DNA of 64,000 bases from Gnetum montanum (Eukaryota > Streptophyta > Gnetopsida > Gnetales > Gnetaceae): assembly GCA_015680685.1 (NCBI GenBank), contig MNCI01024892.1, positions 1,025,067 through 1,089,066 on the forward strand. Reading direction: 5' to 3'. The translations under genes and the position numbers were made by a program. Below, in pieces: positions 1 through 12,032 of the stretch. Position 1 is the stretch's first letter; every line of letters starts with the position of its first letter. The notes below the pieces were generated by a model, which saw only the letters and a list, made by a program, of their open reading frames with translations, was not told the origin of the DNA and searched no databases.

Positions 1-439
1 GGAATCGGCTACTCATCATGTTTAGGCTAGTTAAGTGCCTCAGTACAACCACTTCGAGCACATGCATTATGTGTGGTGATCCCAATAACGATTAGCGTTC
101 GGTAGCCACAGTTGCATAGTTCAGGGTGTGTACGGTAAGTGGGAATGGATGCTAACGCTAGTTAATTTAGACTTAGTCCTTAGTTAGAGTTAGCTAGTTT
201 CTCAACCCTTCGCTCTTAGCATAGAAGACATAAAATCATAAAATACCATAAAAATCATATACCTCGGACTTACTTAACCATACACTGTGACAACAACAAG
301 TAAGTCTAGGAAGACAATGAATGATTAACCCCAAGTGTTCCATGGGGTGTTTAGGCATTTAGTTTGCGGAGTTCGACCAGATCGCGTGTGCTACATTCGT
401 TTCGTATGGTTGAATGTAGGGGTACCTCGCCACTCATCA
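1..439 (+). mobile_element. Ty3/gypsy LTR, 3' part (cut by window edge)
   Basis: This stretch ends in CCACTCATCA at 439 and is the reverse complement of the LTR that starts at 34322. Shared landmarks are the GGTACC/CCCTACA block, the GTCTTCC block and the TTATG-rich block. It is the only member of this LTR family in the window that reads in plus sense. The bases after 439 (ATATGG...) are not a tRNA-Asp primer site, so this is the end of a 3' LTR or of a solo LTR whose start lies left of the window. Confidence 0.8.
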
Positions 440-1474
440 ATATGGTATTCATCCTCAATTCTATTTGTATTACATAGCTAACATATTTGTTCTTCAAGAG
501 GAATTTTATGCCATCTATCTATTTTAAATTTTAGATGATGAGATCCTATTTACACTTTACTAATTACACATTTTAATTAATGAGTAATAGCAATAGATAA
601 ATAATTAGACTTTGAATTAAGGCCTTCCAAGATAGTATTCAAATAGAAATATTATTTTCTCTATATTTTCCCAAAGTTTTTGATATATTCCTTGTTTTAC
701 CAAAATGCAAATTTGGTTAGGATTATAATAAAGTACTTTTGAATATTCTAGTTATTAATCCATATAACTTTTTTATAAAGTCAACATTTATCATGGGATT
801 CCATCATCACTTTTTCTTGGCATATTTGTCTAATAAAGAATATTTATCTAATAATGATGTAAAAATATCATGTGTAGGCTATAAACTAAAAAATATCTTT
901 AACCTCTAACAACATCACCTCTGCTTCAAGAATCATAATATCTCTCTTCACTTTAAATTCATCAAGCAAAACTTCTTCTAAAATTATTTTATTTATTTGA
1001 TAAAGCAAGACTACTATGGTACATTCATAAAGAATTTTAGGTTACATAATGACATGATAAAGTTGTTCTTGAATATTCTATGCTAGAATGGATTTCTTCT
1101 TATATTTTCTTTCAAAGTAAATAACACTTTCATGCTACTTGCAAATTTTGAACAAATGCACAAATGTCATTTGTAATTATAGAAGCATTCAAGGCTAGGA
1201 AACTATATCTACATGTTCATGTCCTATAGTAAAATTATACATCTTATTTCATGTTCTATAGTAAAATTCTACCTCTTAATTCATGTGTCCACATGTTCTA
1301 CTTGTGCTTTTGAACAAAAAGTTTTTAGTGTTAATATTCCTTCCTATGAATACATAAGTTAAAAGCAATGAGTTAACCACTTGAACCACCTCTTATTGGT
1401 AATAGATTTAATAATTAACTTATGCTTTTAATAGCCTATTTAAAACTTAGAAATGCACAGTCTAATGTTAATAA
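440..1474. other. A+T-rich intergenic DNA, no gene seen
   Basis: No open frame resembles a known protein on either strand. Very A+T-rich; probably decayed repeats. Confidence 0.5.
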
Positions 1475-1640
1475 GAGATACCTCAGGTAGTTAGCTTATT
1501 GTCTAATAAAGACTTATAAAATAGGTATTTCCAATTTGGGTTACACTTGAGATATCATTATATATATTCTTCTAATATATCATGTTGGCTATATGTCTAG
1601 CAATATACTTATAATCAAAATTCTTTATAGTTTCAGAGTA
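1475..1640 (+). repeat. SINE-like repeat, copy 1
   Basis: A head with TAGTTAGCTTATTGTCTAAT is followed by a body with TATCATGTTGGCTATATGTCT. The same order of blocks is found, inverted, at 18420-18635 (TAGCTTACTATCTTATTAAG ... TATCATGTTGGTTGTATGTCT). A second body copy lies at 18160-18290 and a second head at about 18380-18420. The head resembles a tRNA A-box region. Boundaries are approximate, and the tRNA origin is inferred from the better-preserved copy at 18420-18635. Confidence 0.4.
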
Positions 1641-2874
1641 TATACAAAAAAATTAAACAAAATTCAATGCCAAATGAAATATTCTATAGCATAATTAAAT
1701 TACAAAATAACCTACATATATATATGTGCTAAGCAAGATAAAGAATTACACATTACAGTTGTCTAAGATAGCTTTAAGTTTTAAGCTAATGAAAATTAGT
1801 TCATATTGTTATCTCATATGTTTAACAAGTATTATATGAAACTAAAATTTTTTTTATGTCCACTGAGACTCCTTGGATTTATTAAACTAGTTTTAAATTT
1901 CCTTTTATGAATTTTTAAAAAAATTATAACTTAGTGTTGTCTAATAAAATTGAACCTATGACTTGGGGTTATAAGGCCAAGGCCCTTACTACAACAAAAA
2001 AATTACAAATTTAAATTATACTTGATAAACCATTTTATTCTATCTATGTTTTACCAAAATATTATATCATTTATATATCTTGGGATAAATGTTATTATGT
2101 TTTTTCAATGAATGTGATGTTTCTTCAATGAATTTTTATAATTGGATCTAATGTTTCTCCAACGAATCTAATTTTTTTCAACACATCTTATTTTTTTCTC
2201 TTTGATTTTTCTTTAGTGGATCTAATTTCTTTAGAATTCCACTATGGTAATTCTATATTAGTCTCAACTTCTTCAACCAATGTTGAAATTTCTGCTTCTT
2301 TTATTAATGCATAAATTTTTGTTGATTCTAAAAATGTAGATTTATGAGATGGCAAGAAAATGTTCTGAAGCCTTGTTCTAGTGATGTTGATGCAACTAAT
2401 ATAGCTTATTATGTTCATCTTGATCATGTATATTAATTATTAGTTGCTAATTTTTCATCATAATATGTGTCCATTCAAATTTTAGATTATATGCCTCATA
2501 ATCAAAGCTTTGTTTCACAATTAAATAGTGTGATGAAAAACATGACATCCAAATCCTTTGTGCCAAATATTATTCTTGTTTTCTATTGGTTGTGAATTAG
2601 GTAATACTTCAATATAGTTTATCCTAAATATAGGATCTTTTATATATAAGTATGTAATGTTAATCATTCCTAAGTGGGCTTCAAATTTTAATGTCCAATT
2701 TGAAGAATATGCTAAAGTTTTATGTTTTGTCATGTTATATAAACTTTCATTAATTTTTAAGAAATATGAATAAAAAATTATTAGACTTCTTATTTCCATT
2801 AAGTATATGAAGTCTATTTCCACAACTTTTGATTTTTGTAAATGTTTCTCTTATTAAAGTCAATCTTCTCAATT
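1641..2874. other. A+T-rich intergenic DNA, no gene seen
   Basis: No supported gene. The short minus-strand frames of 60-100 codons at 2242-2823 have no recognisable motif and low-complexity composition. A tRNA-like piece is listed separately at 1925-1995. Confidence 0.5.
1925..1995 (-). repeat. tRNA-like (SINE head) fragment
   Basis: On the minus strand the segment reads GTAGTAAGGGCC...CCCAAGTCATAGGTTCAATTTT. Its end resembles a pol III B box (GGTTCGAATCC), and the CCCAAGTCATAGGTTC phrase is typical of plant tRNA-derived SINE heads. Too short and decayed to assign to a family. Confidence 0.3.
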
Positions 2875-3920
2875 ATAAAAAGGAATCAGTATTATAAGTA
2901 AGAGGAAAGGCTTATATTTAGAAAAGTAGATATCATAATCTTCCAAATTCTTGTAACTTTTGTATTGTGAAGGATGTTTAGTTAAGACTTGTCCTTCTCT
3001 ACTTAAGAAAAAAGATTTTGAAGAAAAGAAAAAAAGTGTTAAAGTTGAAGATTGAAAAAAATAATATGAAGTTGAAGATATGACAAATAAAATTAATATC
3101 AAAAATAAGAATGATCAAATGACAATAAAGAATGCAAAGAAGATAGAAGATCTTATATATATTTGTACTAGTACTAGAGAAAATATTAAGTAGCCTAGAT
3201 AGCTTGTAAGGCAAATATTTCCTTGTCTAATAAGAATACTATTAACTCCAAGATTAAAACTAGTATCAACAAAAAGATTATAGGTGATGATAGAGATGCT
3301 CTATGTAAGAGCAATAACAAGTGATGAGGTGAAGATCTTCCACTAGTGGTGCCACTATCTTGCTTTGCAATAAATATTGGTATTAAGCCACAACACCCTA
3401 CCTTGAATCCTTTTGTTATTTTATGTTCAAGCATGAATGTTGAAAAGTGATGTAAATTTTATTAGGGCTATGATCTTCTTTCTTACTAAAAATTAATTTT
3501 CTTTATTTATTTTTCAAAGTATTAATTATAAAATTGTACACCTAAGTAGACAATTCTTAAATTGAAAAGTTTTTTCTTTCTATATTTTTCTATGATGTCT
3601 ACTAAATGTCAAGCTTGTCATGTACTCTAAATTTTCTTTACTCATTATTAATATTCTTTTGGGATCCAATAGCCCCCAATAACTATTACCATCCTTTGTA
3701 CTAATAATTAATTTTCTTCTCTAGTTTTTTTCAAAGGATCTATTATAAAACTATTTATCAAAGTAGACATTCTTAAAATTGGAAAGTTATTCATTTTCAT
3801 GTTATTTTTGGAGCTTTTTATTCAGTGATTAAGTATGTGATGTAATATGAATTTATTTCCCTTATTATTAATAACTTTTTAAGATCCAAACCCTTTTTCA
3901 ATCCTCCTCTTTCTCCACCC
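2875..3920 (+). repeat. Dispersed repeat, copy 1 (inverted partner at 17100-17960)
   Basis: This block is the reverse complement of 17100-17960, with many substitutions. Shared landmarks in order are a GGCTTATATTTAG-like block near 2910, GTGAAGGAT near 2970, CTACTTAAG near 3000, and CCTTGAATCCTTTTGTTATT near 3400 followed by TTCAAGCATG. In the first 300 bases one frame of each copy keeps the peptide pattern VKxED...NKIN...KNDQM...KIEDL, so the repeat was probably coding. A second, partial copy of its 3' part (AATTAATTTTCTT...TAGACATTCTTAAAATTG) follows at about 3690-3860. I do not recognise the protein. The element type is unknown. Confidence 0.5.
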
Positions 3921-6279
3921 TAGACACTGCTAAGAAAAAAATTTTGATTAACAGTGAAGTATTATTCCTAGTGTTAAGACAATTAATTAAGAAGCTCTAA
4001 GTTATGGATTCACTTTTAGTGTATAATGTTGAGTTATAAATTTCTTATTTGACTACATATCTTAGGAACAAACTATAACATTCCTATTAATTATCTATAA
4101 AATTCTATTAAGAACTACTAGAAATGATATGAAATCCCAAGGATCTAGGTTTAACCTTGATTTACTAAATTACAAAAAATCCATAAAAGAAATAAAAATT
4201 ATTAATTAAAAGCATAAATATGGTAGAACAATATGGCATAGCAAAATTTCTTACTGCTTATATAAATAATTAAATAAAATTAATTTAAATAAAAAATAAA
4301 AATTAGCATAGCCACAAAAATGTAGATGTTAAAAAATACAATAGAGTACATAATTAAAAAGTACACAAAGATTATTACAATGAAATTTGTTTCATCAAAA
4401 TCAAATATTTAGAAATAAAGATATTCAAATTTGAAGTTTACCAAATTAAATAATAAGAATAAAAATGATAATTAATAAAATAACAATATTTTTCTCTGAA
4501 CATATAACACACACCAAAATGAAAAATGATTCTTGCAATTTCATAACCAAAATGGCATAGAAATTAATTTTATATCTATTATACTTTATTATTTATTCAC
4601 AAAAATATGTGCATGGCTCAAATATCTAAAAGGATATAAGTTTTATATTTTATAAATATATAAAATATATAAAAATTAATTTTCAAGTCCAAAAGGTTCA
4701 TCTTGTACAAAATTGATCCACCTTTTGTGCCATGTTCCTCTTCTTATGTTTTCATGGCTACTGTACTTTATCTGCATCGAAATGCATGAGTCAAAACCCC
4801 TCAAATAATAAAGATTATTTTATTTGTCTATTCATATAGCATACAAGTTTTGGGCCAAGAGTCTTGGGATACATGCTTGACAAAGGTTTTCAATTAAATA
4901 TTCCAAATTGTTTTGAAGTCTTGATAAGCCACAATTTTTTTCAAAATCCAAAAATTCAAATAGTTTATATTTTATTGAAGAATCTCTGAAGGCTAGGTCT
5001 TGGTTATCTTCATTACAAAAAGCATATACTAAGTCTTGAAATAACCTCACTACTAAAATTAAGTATTTAATGTTCAAAATTGTCACAAATTTTTCAACAA
5101 AATCCAAATATTATATATTTTTTCTAGGCATCTTTGAAGGATAGGTTTTGGTTACCTTCACTACCAAAGAAATATACAAACAAGTCTTGAAATATTCTCA
5201 CTACTAACATTCTATAATACTCATGATCTCAAACGAGTCATCATAAGCAATTTTTGGCAATAGTCTCATTACTAATATTCTTAATGATCAAGGTACATGT
5301 ATTATCAAAAAGATAGATCTTAACTATGCTTCGCCATATGCCACTGGATTCAATTGTTTAGTGCCAAGGTCTTAGTAAGTTTCCTAGCTTCACATGAATT
5401 TAAAAATTAAAATCCAAGGTAGAAAATCCATCCAAAACCCTTATTTCCATGGGGTGGGTTTCACTAAGGAACACTCTAGTATTACATGCAAATGGGTACA
5501 TCTAAAAGATTCTGAGTGCTTACTACTAACTAAGAAAACCTGATCACATGTATATTATTTTATTATTTTCCAAAAATTTAAAAGATTTTCAAATGGTCAA
5601 AATTTCACAAAAATTCTCTCAAAATGCTATTTATATCAAGAGCTAATCCAAACTAATCATAAAATATCTAAGAAATAAGTTGGGAAATTTTTTTACATAT
5701 TCTAGAAATTTGCCAAAAGAAAATTTAAAAATGATCTAGACAAGATTACATTACAAATTTCCATATAAAATTAAGCCCAAAATAACAGAAATTTGGCAAA
5801 TTCTTGACATAGTAATTAAAATTCTAAAATAATAATGAAGAATTTATAAAAAGAAAAGAAGAATAGAAAATCTACAACAAGATAAGATAACCACATACAA
5901 AGGGAAATAAAATAAACTTCCTTATAATATTACAAGGACTTTCAAAACCTTCTTATTGTATTTCTTTTCTACCTAAAAATGCTTAGAATATATGTTCACT
6001 TTGTCCTAACAAACACACTAAAAACTTTCCATGAATCAAAATGAAACATACCAAAATCACAATTTATGTATAAGCAAAAGAATCGCATGGAACATGACAC
6101 ATGAACTTAGTACATGTTTAAAAATAGAAGATGATGCCTAAAATTAGCTTAGAAATGAACAAGCTAGATGAAAAATGGATTATATTTCTAAAAAAATGAG
6201 AAACTTGATATGGAGAAAAGAGATCAAAACCAAGGATTAAAACCAACATTTTAAAATGTTTTGAACATATTGGTAGGTC
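3921..6279. other. A+T-rich intergenic DNA, no gene seen
   Basis: Two near-repeats of a roughly 100-base motif (GGTCTTGGTTA..CTTCA.TAC and GTCTTGAAATA) lie at about 4920-5060 and 5120-5220, so part of it is locally duplicated. No frame resembles a known protein. Confidence 0.45.
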
Positions 6280-6284
6280 AAATT
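6280..6284. repeat. Target-site duplication AAATT, left copy
   Basis: AAATT directly precedes the 5' LTR start (TGTTGG at 6285). The same five bases follow the 3' LTR end at 11045-11049. A 5-bp duplication is normal for copia integrases. Confidence 0.8.
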
Positions 6285-6856
6285 TGTTGGAAAATGACTG
6301 AAAATTATTCTTGCATTTTTTTGCCAACATTGTGTTTATTCCTAATTCTTCCTCACTAATTCTGATATTTTCCATTGTTGACATGTTGTAAATTTATCAA
6401 ATTCAATTTAAGAAAGCTCAAGGCTCAACATTTTGGGGCTTTCCATGTTTAATCTTGACCCTAGCCCTATATCTGTATGCCTTTTGAAGGACTTTTTATA
6501 TTGATGTATGTGATTACAAAGTGTTGTGAGCATTTTTTGTTGGAGGAATTGTTGGTGGAAGTTTGGTTATCTATTGATGAAACATTCTAGCCATTGTATT
6601 TCGGAGCTTGATATAATCTCTTCCATTCCTCTTTTGCTACAAGAAAGACAAATCCTCATTCTTGTGAAGTAGGCACATTACTAAACCATGTTAAATCCTA
6701 GTGTCCCTTTTGTGCTATTTGCTCTTGTTTACATGTTATTCTCCATTGATCTCTTCTTGCACCATCACATTCTTGAGCTTTGCATTTAGTCATTTCACCA
6801 ACTTGCCGATTAGGGTTGCGCTTTGTTCTTCTACTATGATTCCATTCTACACATAA
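6285..6856 (+). repeat. 5' LTR of copia 1
   Basis: Starts TGTTGGAAAATGACT and aligns along its whole length with 10482-11044. Shared blocks include AACATTGTGTTTATTCCTAA, GACATGTTGTAAATTTATC and TCTCTTCCATTCCTCTT. Its end (TACACATAA) corresponds to TATGCATCA of the 3' LTR, so the terminal CA has mutated. Confidence 0.9.
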
Positions 6857-6858
6857 AC

Positions 6859-6871
6859 TAGTATCAGAGTT
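6859..6871 (+). promoter_or_regulatory. Primer-binding site (tRNA-Met type), mutated
   Basis: TAGTATCAGAGTT lies two bases after the LTR. The usual copia site, complementary to initiator tRNA-Met, is TGGTATCAGAGC. This copy differs by a G-to-A and a C-to-T change. Confidence 0.75.
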
Positions 6872-6895
6872 ATAGTTATGTGAAATGCTATTAGA

Positions 6896-7690
6896 ATGGC
6901 CTCTCAAGGGTTTTGAATGCAAAGTTTGATGTGGAGAAATTCAATGGCAAGAATAACTTTGGCTTATGGTAGATTAAGGTTAAAGATCTACTCATTCAAC
7001 AAGGCTTGCATAAGGCACTACTAGATATTTGATGAACATTGGGAAGATTGGGATCTAAAAACTCAAAGTACCATAAGATTAAGTCCTTCAAAGTAAGTTT
7101 TATTCAATGTGGCAAAGGAGGATTCTGCTATGGGGTTATGAACTAAGTTGGAGAGCTTGTACATGAAAAGGTCCTTAACAAATAAGATGTATTTGAAGAT
7201 AGAGCTATATGACTTTAAGATGAAGGAAGGTACGTCTATTGTGGACCATTTAAATGCTTTGAATGAACTCATTTGTCATTTGTCAAGCATAGAGGTTAAA
7301 ATACAAGAGGAGGATCAGGCTCATATCCTTCTTAAATCACTTCCACCTTCTTATAAAGCCCTTTCTATGACACTGCTCTATGGTTAGGATACCATAGAAT
7401 TGAAAACAATGACTGTAGCTTTCTTATCAGAAGAAAGGATGAAGTCTACAACTATAGAACAAACTATTAAAGGTTTGATGGTTTGAGGTCATACCATGGA
7501 AAGAGGGTCTAAGAAACATACTTTTAGATCAAAATCTAGGTCTAGAAAGGGAAATGAAAAGAATGTGGAATTCCATTGTTGCCATAAGAAGGGGCATTTC
7601 ATGAAGAAGTGTAGAAAGATAAAGGTAAAGGAAGAAAATAAGAAAAAACTTGAGGAGGCATCTACTATTAACATCTTCCCTTAGATCCAT
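6896..7690 (+). pseudogene. copia 1 gag remnant with zinc knuckle
   Basis: The start at 6896 (MASQGF) is followed by the usual copia gag opening KFDVEKFNGKNNFGLW, interrupted by a TAG where Gln is expected (LWxIK). Further frameshifts occur before 7148. From 7148 to 7387 an open frame matches the UBN2-type gag region (HLNAL..L...L..I...I.EED...LL.SLP.SY). The knuckle at about 7575-7612 reads HCCHKKGHFMKKC. It keeps the second Cys, the His and the last Cys of CX2CX4HX4C, but the first Cys is replaced by Phe. Gag would form the particle core; this copy cannot. Confidence 0.85.
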
Positions 7691-7739
7691 CTACTATTAA
7701 CAAAGAGGAGGCCAATACTATTAACATCGACAAATCAAA

Positions 7740-8200
7740 AGATGTTCTTGTAGCCTGGAATCAGTTGAACAAGGTGAGTGGATTCTCGATTCAAGAGCTT
7801 CATGGCATATTACTCCTCATAGATCTTAGTTTTATACATACCAAGAAGTTGATGGAAGATCACTCCTAATGGGTACCTATAACAAAGAAAGAATTGTGGA
7901 AGTTGGCACAATTTGAATCAAGTGTCATGATGGCACTATTAGGACTCTTAAAAATGTAAAACATATGCCAAAAATGAGGAGGAATCTCATATCTCTTGAA
8001 GCTTTGGATGGATTGGATTGCAAGTTCATTAGAGATAGTGGCTCACTCAAAGTCAATAAAGGATTCCTGAAGGCTAGGAAGGAAGGAAACCTCTACAAGT
8101 TGCTAGGACATATAGTTGTCAAAGATGCAGATGTAGTTGATGGACATGTTGGTGCTACATAAATGTTATGGCATTGATGTTTGGGTCATGTCAATGAGGC
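7740..8200 (+). pseudogene. copia 1 protease and pre-integrase region, broken
   Basis: The aspartic protease active site reads WILDSRASWHITPH at about 7782-7825. The family motif is DSGA, so Gly has become Arg (GGA to AGA). A TAG follows at once. The pre-integrase domain follows at 7965-8200 with LGH near its end and the LWHxxLGH signature as MLWHxCLGH, whose x is a stop (TGA). Confidence 0.85.
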
Positions 8201-8755
8201 TGGATTGAAAAAGCTATTGGAGAATGAACTTCTTCCAGGTTTACAAAGTCTTCTAGGTTTAGAATGTGCTAGAAGCATGATGAGTTTTTTAGGAATGAAC
8301 AAACTCTTCTAGATGAATGCATTTAGCACTGCATATTACTTGGTGAATTAAACACCATCTCTTACTATCAATGGCAAGACTCTAAGAGGATGTGTGGAGT
8401 GGAATTCAAACAAAATATGAACATCTTAGAATCTTTGGTTATTCAGCATATGCTCATGTTCCAAACATTTTGAGAAGCAAGATTGATCCAAAATCCAAGA
8501 AATGTATCTTTCTTGGATATGTAGAAAATACCATAGGATATAGGTTCTAGGATCCTACTTCAAGGAAGGCCATCTTCAGTAGGGATGTCATCTTCAATGA
8601 GTCGTCCATTCAACAAGATGATAGCAAGGATGACAATGAAACAAACAAGTGTAGAGAATATGCTCAAGTCAAAATGGATACTTCTAGAAATGATGATGAG
8701 AAGAAGAATGAAGAGGTATCACAATAGCAGGAACTTGGATGATATGTAGATTAAG
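8201..8755 (+). pseudogene. copia 1 integrase remnant (core deleted)
   Basis: The frame goes from the end of the pre-integrase domain straight to the C-terminal side of integrase (MNAFSTAYYLVNxTPS). The catalytic D-D-E core is missing. Between about 8420 and 8650 a clear frame reads HLRIFGYSAYAHVPN, then KSKKCIFLGYVENTIGYRF and AIFSRDVIFNE. These are typical copia integrase C-terminal landmarks. The deletion removes strand-transfer chemistry completely. Confidence 0.85.
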
Positions 8756-10430
8756 GTGGAGTATCCACAACCTCATGTTGAGCCCAACAGATCTTCAAGA
8801 CCTAACAAGGATATGCTAGTAGTTAGATATGATGATGAGTATGTGTTTCTATCATTAATTGTAGAAATAGATGACAAAATGTCTTATCAAGAGGCATTAA
8901 AGAGTGCCCAATGCAAAAAGTGGCAAGTTGCCACTGAGGAAGAAATGCACTATCTTTTGAAGAATCAAACTTGGGAGATGGTTAAGCTTCTTGAGGGAAG
9001 GAAATCCATAGATTGTAGATGGTTATATAAGATGAAGCATTCCATGACTAGACAAGTTAATCACTTTAAAGCAAGGTTGGTTGCCAAGGGTTATCTTCAA
9101 AAGCTTGGAATGGATTTCTTTAATGTGTTTGCACCAATTGAAAAGCTTGCATCCATTCAAGTTATTTTGGCATTAGCTGTTGTGTAAGATCTTGAGTTAG
9201 AGAAAATGGATGTTTGAATAGCCTTTTTACATGGAGATCTTGAAAAAGAAATTTACATGAAGCAACAAAATGGATTTGTGGTTCAAAGGAAAGAAGATAT
9301 AGTGTGTAGGCTCAAGAAGTCCCTCTACAGTTTGAAGCAAAGTCCCAAACAGTGGTACAAGAGGTTTAATTCTTTCATGTGTAAGATTGGTTTCTAGAAA
9401 AAACTTCCAAACCCTTGTGTGTACAATTACAAGTGTGTAGATGGTATTGTTATTAATTTTTTCTTGTATGTGGACGATATGATTATTGTAGAAAAGAAGA
9501 AGGCCGAAATTAAAAAGTTGAAAGAGCTTTTGTCTTCAGAATTTGATATGAAGGATTTAGGAGAAGCCAAACAAATTCTTGGCATGGATATCACTCAAGA
9601 TAGAAAAGGAAGGAAATTGTGGTTATCTCAAGAACAATACATCAAGAAAGTTCTTGAGAGGTTTAGAATGCAAGATGCTAAACTAGTTAGTATTCCTATT
9701 GGTATGCATTTTAGATTATCTTCTCAGCAATGCCTAAAGACTAAAAATGAAAAGGTAGATATGTCTCAAGTTCCTTACTCCAATGTTGTTGGTAGTTTTA
9801 TGTATGCCATGGTGAAAACAAGATTAGATATTACATATGTTGTAGATCTTGTTAGTAGATACATGCAAAATCCTAGCAAGAAGCATTGTGAAGTAGTTTA
9901 CTGGATCCTTGTTACTTGAAAGGAACTTCCAAATTTTTCATTTACTATAGCAAAGATAGGAAGACTATTATAGATTATTGTGATTTAGATTTTGCTAGTG
10001 ATATGGTTAAAGGAAGTCTACATCAAATCATATGTTCACCATAGCCAAAAGAGCTATTTCATGGAAGTTAAAGCTACAATCGATGGTGGCCCTATCAATA
10101 ATGAAAGTAGGATACATTGCTGCTTCATCGACATGCAAGGAAAAAATTTGGTTGAAGAATCTCATGGAAGGATTGGAATAATATCAACCAAAGATATCGC
10201 TGTAACATGATAGTCAAAGTGCTATTTTCTTGGCACCTAATTTAGCCTTCCATGAAAGGTCCAAACACATCCAAGTGAAGTATCATTTTGTGTGGTAGCT
10301 GATTGGCAAAGACATGTTGTTTTTCAGAAGATTTCTACTTTGGAAAATCCATCAAACATGCTAACAAAGCCACTTTAGTTGAAGAAGTTCAAATGGTGTT
10401 TGGAATTCTTACAACTCTTGTCACAATAGT
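8756..10430 (+). pseudogene. copia 1 reverse transcriptase and RNaseH, broken
   Basis: RT begins near YQEALKSAQCKKW (about 8885) and runs through WEMVKLLEGRKSIDCRWLYK and HFKARLVAKGY. Stops interrupt it at 9186 (TAA) and 9216 (TGA, in place of Lys of MDVKTAF). The catalytic YVDD is intact at 9467-9478. KDLGEAKQILGMDI and YSNVVGSFMYAM follow to about 9800. RNaseH is seen as YCDLDFAS near 9975, GYIAASSTCKE near 10105 and NLAFHERSKHI near 10240. Stops, frameshifts and a G-to-A rich pattern show a dead gene. Confidence 0.9.
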
Positions 10431-10465
10431 TGAATAGTCAATGATTTGCTATAGAAAGGAATCTT

Positions 10466-10481
10466 GGCTCAAGGTGGAGAT
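10466..10481 (+). promoter_or_regulatory. Polypurine tract of copia 1
   Basis: GGCTCAAGGTGGAGAT directly precedes the 3' LTR. AAGGTGGAGATTGTTGGG is the common copia arrangement for plus-strand DNA priming. Confidence 0.75.
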
Positions 10482-11044
10482 TGTTGGGAAATGACTCAAA
10501 ATTATTCTTGTGTAATTTTCCAACATTGTGTTTATTCCTAATTATTCCTCACTAATTTTGGTATGTTCCATGGTTGACATGTTGTAAATTTATCAAATTC
10601 AATTTAAGGAGGCTCACCATTTTGGATCTTTCCATGTTTAATCACGTCCCTATCCCTATATATGTATGCCTTTGGAAGGACTTTTTGTATGGATGTGTGT
10701 GATTACAAAGTGTTATGAGCTTTTGTTGTTGGAGGAATTGGTGATGGATGTTTGGTTATCTATTAGTGAAACACTATAGCTATTGTACTATGGAGCTTGC
10801 TATAATCTCTTCCATTCCTCTTCTACTATAAGAAAGGCAAATCCTCACTCTTTTGGAGTAGGCACATTATCAAATCATATTAAATCTTATTGTCCCTTTT
10901 GTGTTGTTTTTTCCTATTTGAATGTTATTATCTCTTGATTTCTTCTTGTACATCACATTCTTGAGTTTTGCATTCTATTGTTTCACTAACTCATCGATTT
11001 AGGTTGGGCTTTGTTCTTCTACTACGATTACATTCTATGCATCA
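10482..11044 (+). repeat. 3' LTR of copia 1
   Basis: Starts TGTTGGGAAATGACTC and ends GCATCA, followed by the AAATT target-site copy at 11045-11049. Aligns with 6285-6856. Confidence 0.9.
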
Positions 11045-11049
11045 AAATT
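11045..11049. repeat. Target-site duplication AAATT, right copy
   Basis: Identical to 6280-6284 and directly follows the terminal CA of the 3' LTR. Confidence 0.8.
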
Positions 11050-11179
11050 CTAGGTAGCAAACCATCCTAAGGTACTTCCTTAATAAATTTTTTTATGCAA
11101 TCTTTAATTATAATTAAAAATGAACCTAGAATATTAGTTTAATGACAAAAATCAATAGATCGTATGGCCTAGGTAGGGT

Positions 11180-11502
11180 TAGTGTCACAACCTAAAAAAT
11201 TTAAAAATATGTAGTTATTTAATTTAATTCATGTGATTAATTTCCTTGATGTTGTCAAATGCATTTCAATAAACTAGTTTAAATATTATTAGCTAAATCA
11301 TAGGATTACATTATTATTATTATTGTTATTGTCAATTGGTGCTAGCTTTCTACATAGGTTAATGAGTCTACTTACTAGGATATTTTTTTAAAGTTTTGTA
11401 AAGGCATAATATTTGACAAAATGAAAAATTTCCTAAGGTAATTGGATTTCAACATTTAATTGTAAAATATAAATTAAATCTATGACTAAACTTCAATAGT
11501 AG
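11180..11502 (+). repeat. Repeat R, copy 1 (flank of gypsy b)
   Basis: Starts GTGTCACAACCTAAAA. Bases to about 11400 match the reverse complement of 16790-17010 (ATGTCATAACCTAAAAC, then ATGCATTTCAATA, then GATTA/TTATTGTTA blocks). Bases 11415-11502 match 16690-16785 in the same direction (AAAATGAAAAATT, then ATCTATGACTAA). The element type is not recognised. Confidence 0.5.
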
Positions 11503-11840
11503 GGTAGAGAGATATTAACTAGGAAAGAAATAAATAACAATGACAACTAAATAAATAATTAATTAAGCTAAGTGGATGCTGTAATGATGAAGTAATATCG
11601 TATGTCACACTCGAATAAGGATGTCATACAATTACAATAATCACACTATGGGCATGCACTCAGAGAGAAGGGTTGAGAGGAAAAACATACATACTAAAAA
11701 CTATTTAAAATTTAACTTTTTTTAAAAAACCTCCCTACCAAATATGCCTACCTCTTATTTATGGATGAGGAGACAGGCTGTGATATCGCATACGTGATAT
11801 CGTGGGTGCGATCTCGTAGCCAACAATTCATGACTCATCA
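11503..11840 (-). repeat. 3' LTR of gypsy b, truncated
   Basis: From GGTAGAGAGATATTAACTAG to GACTCATCA it matches 16178-16516. Its outer half is missing. It carries an extra pair of GATATCG-type palindromes near 11783-11815 that the right LTR has only once. Confidence 0.85.
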
Positions 11841-11850
11841 TACCCCCATG
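11841..11850 (-). promoter_or_regulatory. Polypurine tract of gypsy b
   Basis: The minus strand reads CATGGGGGTA directly before the LTR start TGATGA. The same tract lies at 39630-39639 and 58600-58609. Confidence 0.75.
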
Positions 11851-12032
11851 ACTGAATGAAAACTCGTCCTCAAGTTAAAGTGAGAATAAGCTCCATTGAT
11901 TACATAGTGGATAGGTATGGGATTATTGACTGACTAGAATGGATTCATGCCACAGTGTGGAATTAGAAAAAAATTAAGACACAACATGAAGAATGCAAAA
12001 GAAAATTCTATAACTAAAAAATTGGGTGGAAC

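Larger units (their letters stand above)
6285..11044 (+). mobile_element. Ty1/copia LTR retrotransposon 1, full length but inactive
   Basis: The element is about 4.76 kb with two LTRs of about 560-570 bp, a tRNA-Met-type primer site, gag, protease, a remnant of integrase, then RT and RNaseH, a polypurine tract and an AAATT target-site duplication. Integrase before RT is the copia order. Every domain is broken by stops or frameshifts. Most of the integrase core between about 8260 and 8300 is deleted, so this copy cannot move by itself. The two LTRs differ at many positions by eye, which means an old insertion. Confidence 0.93.
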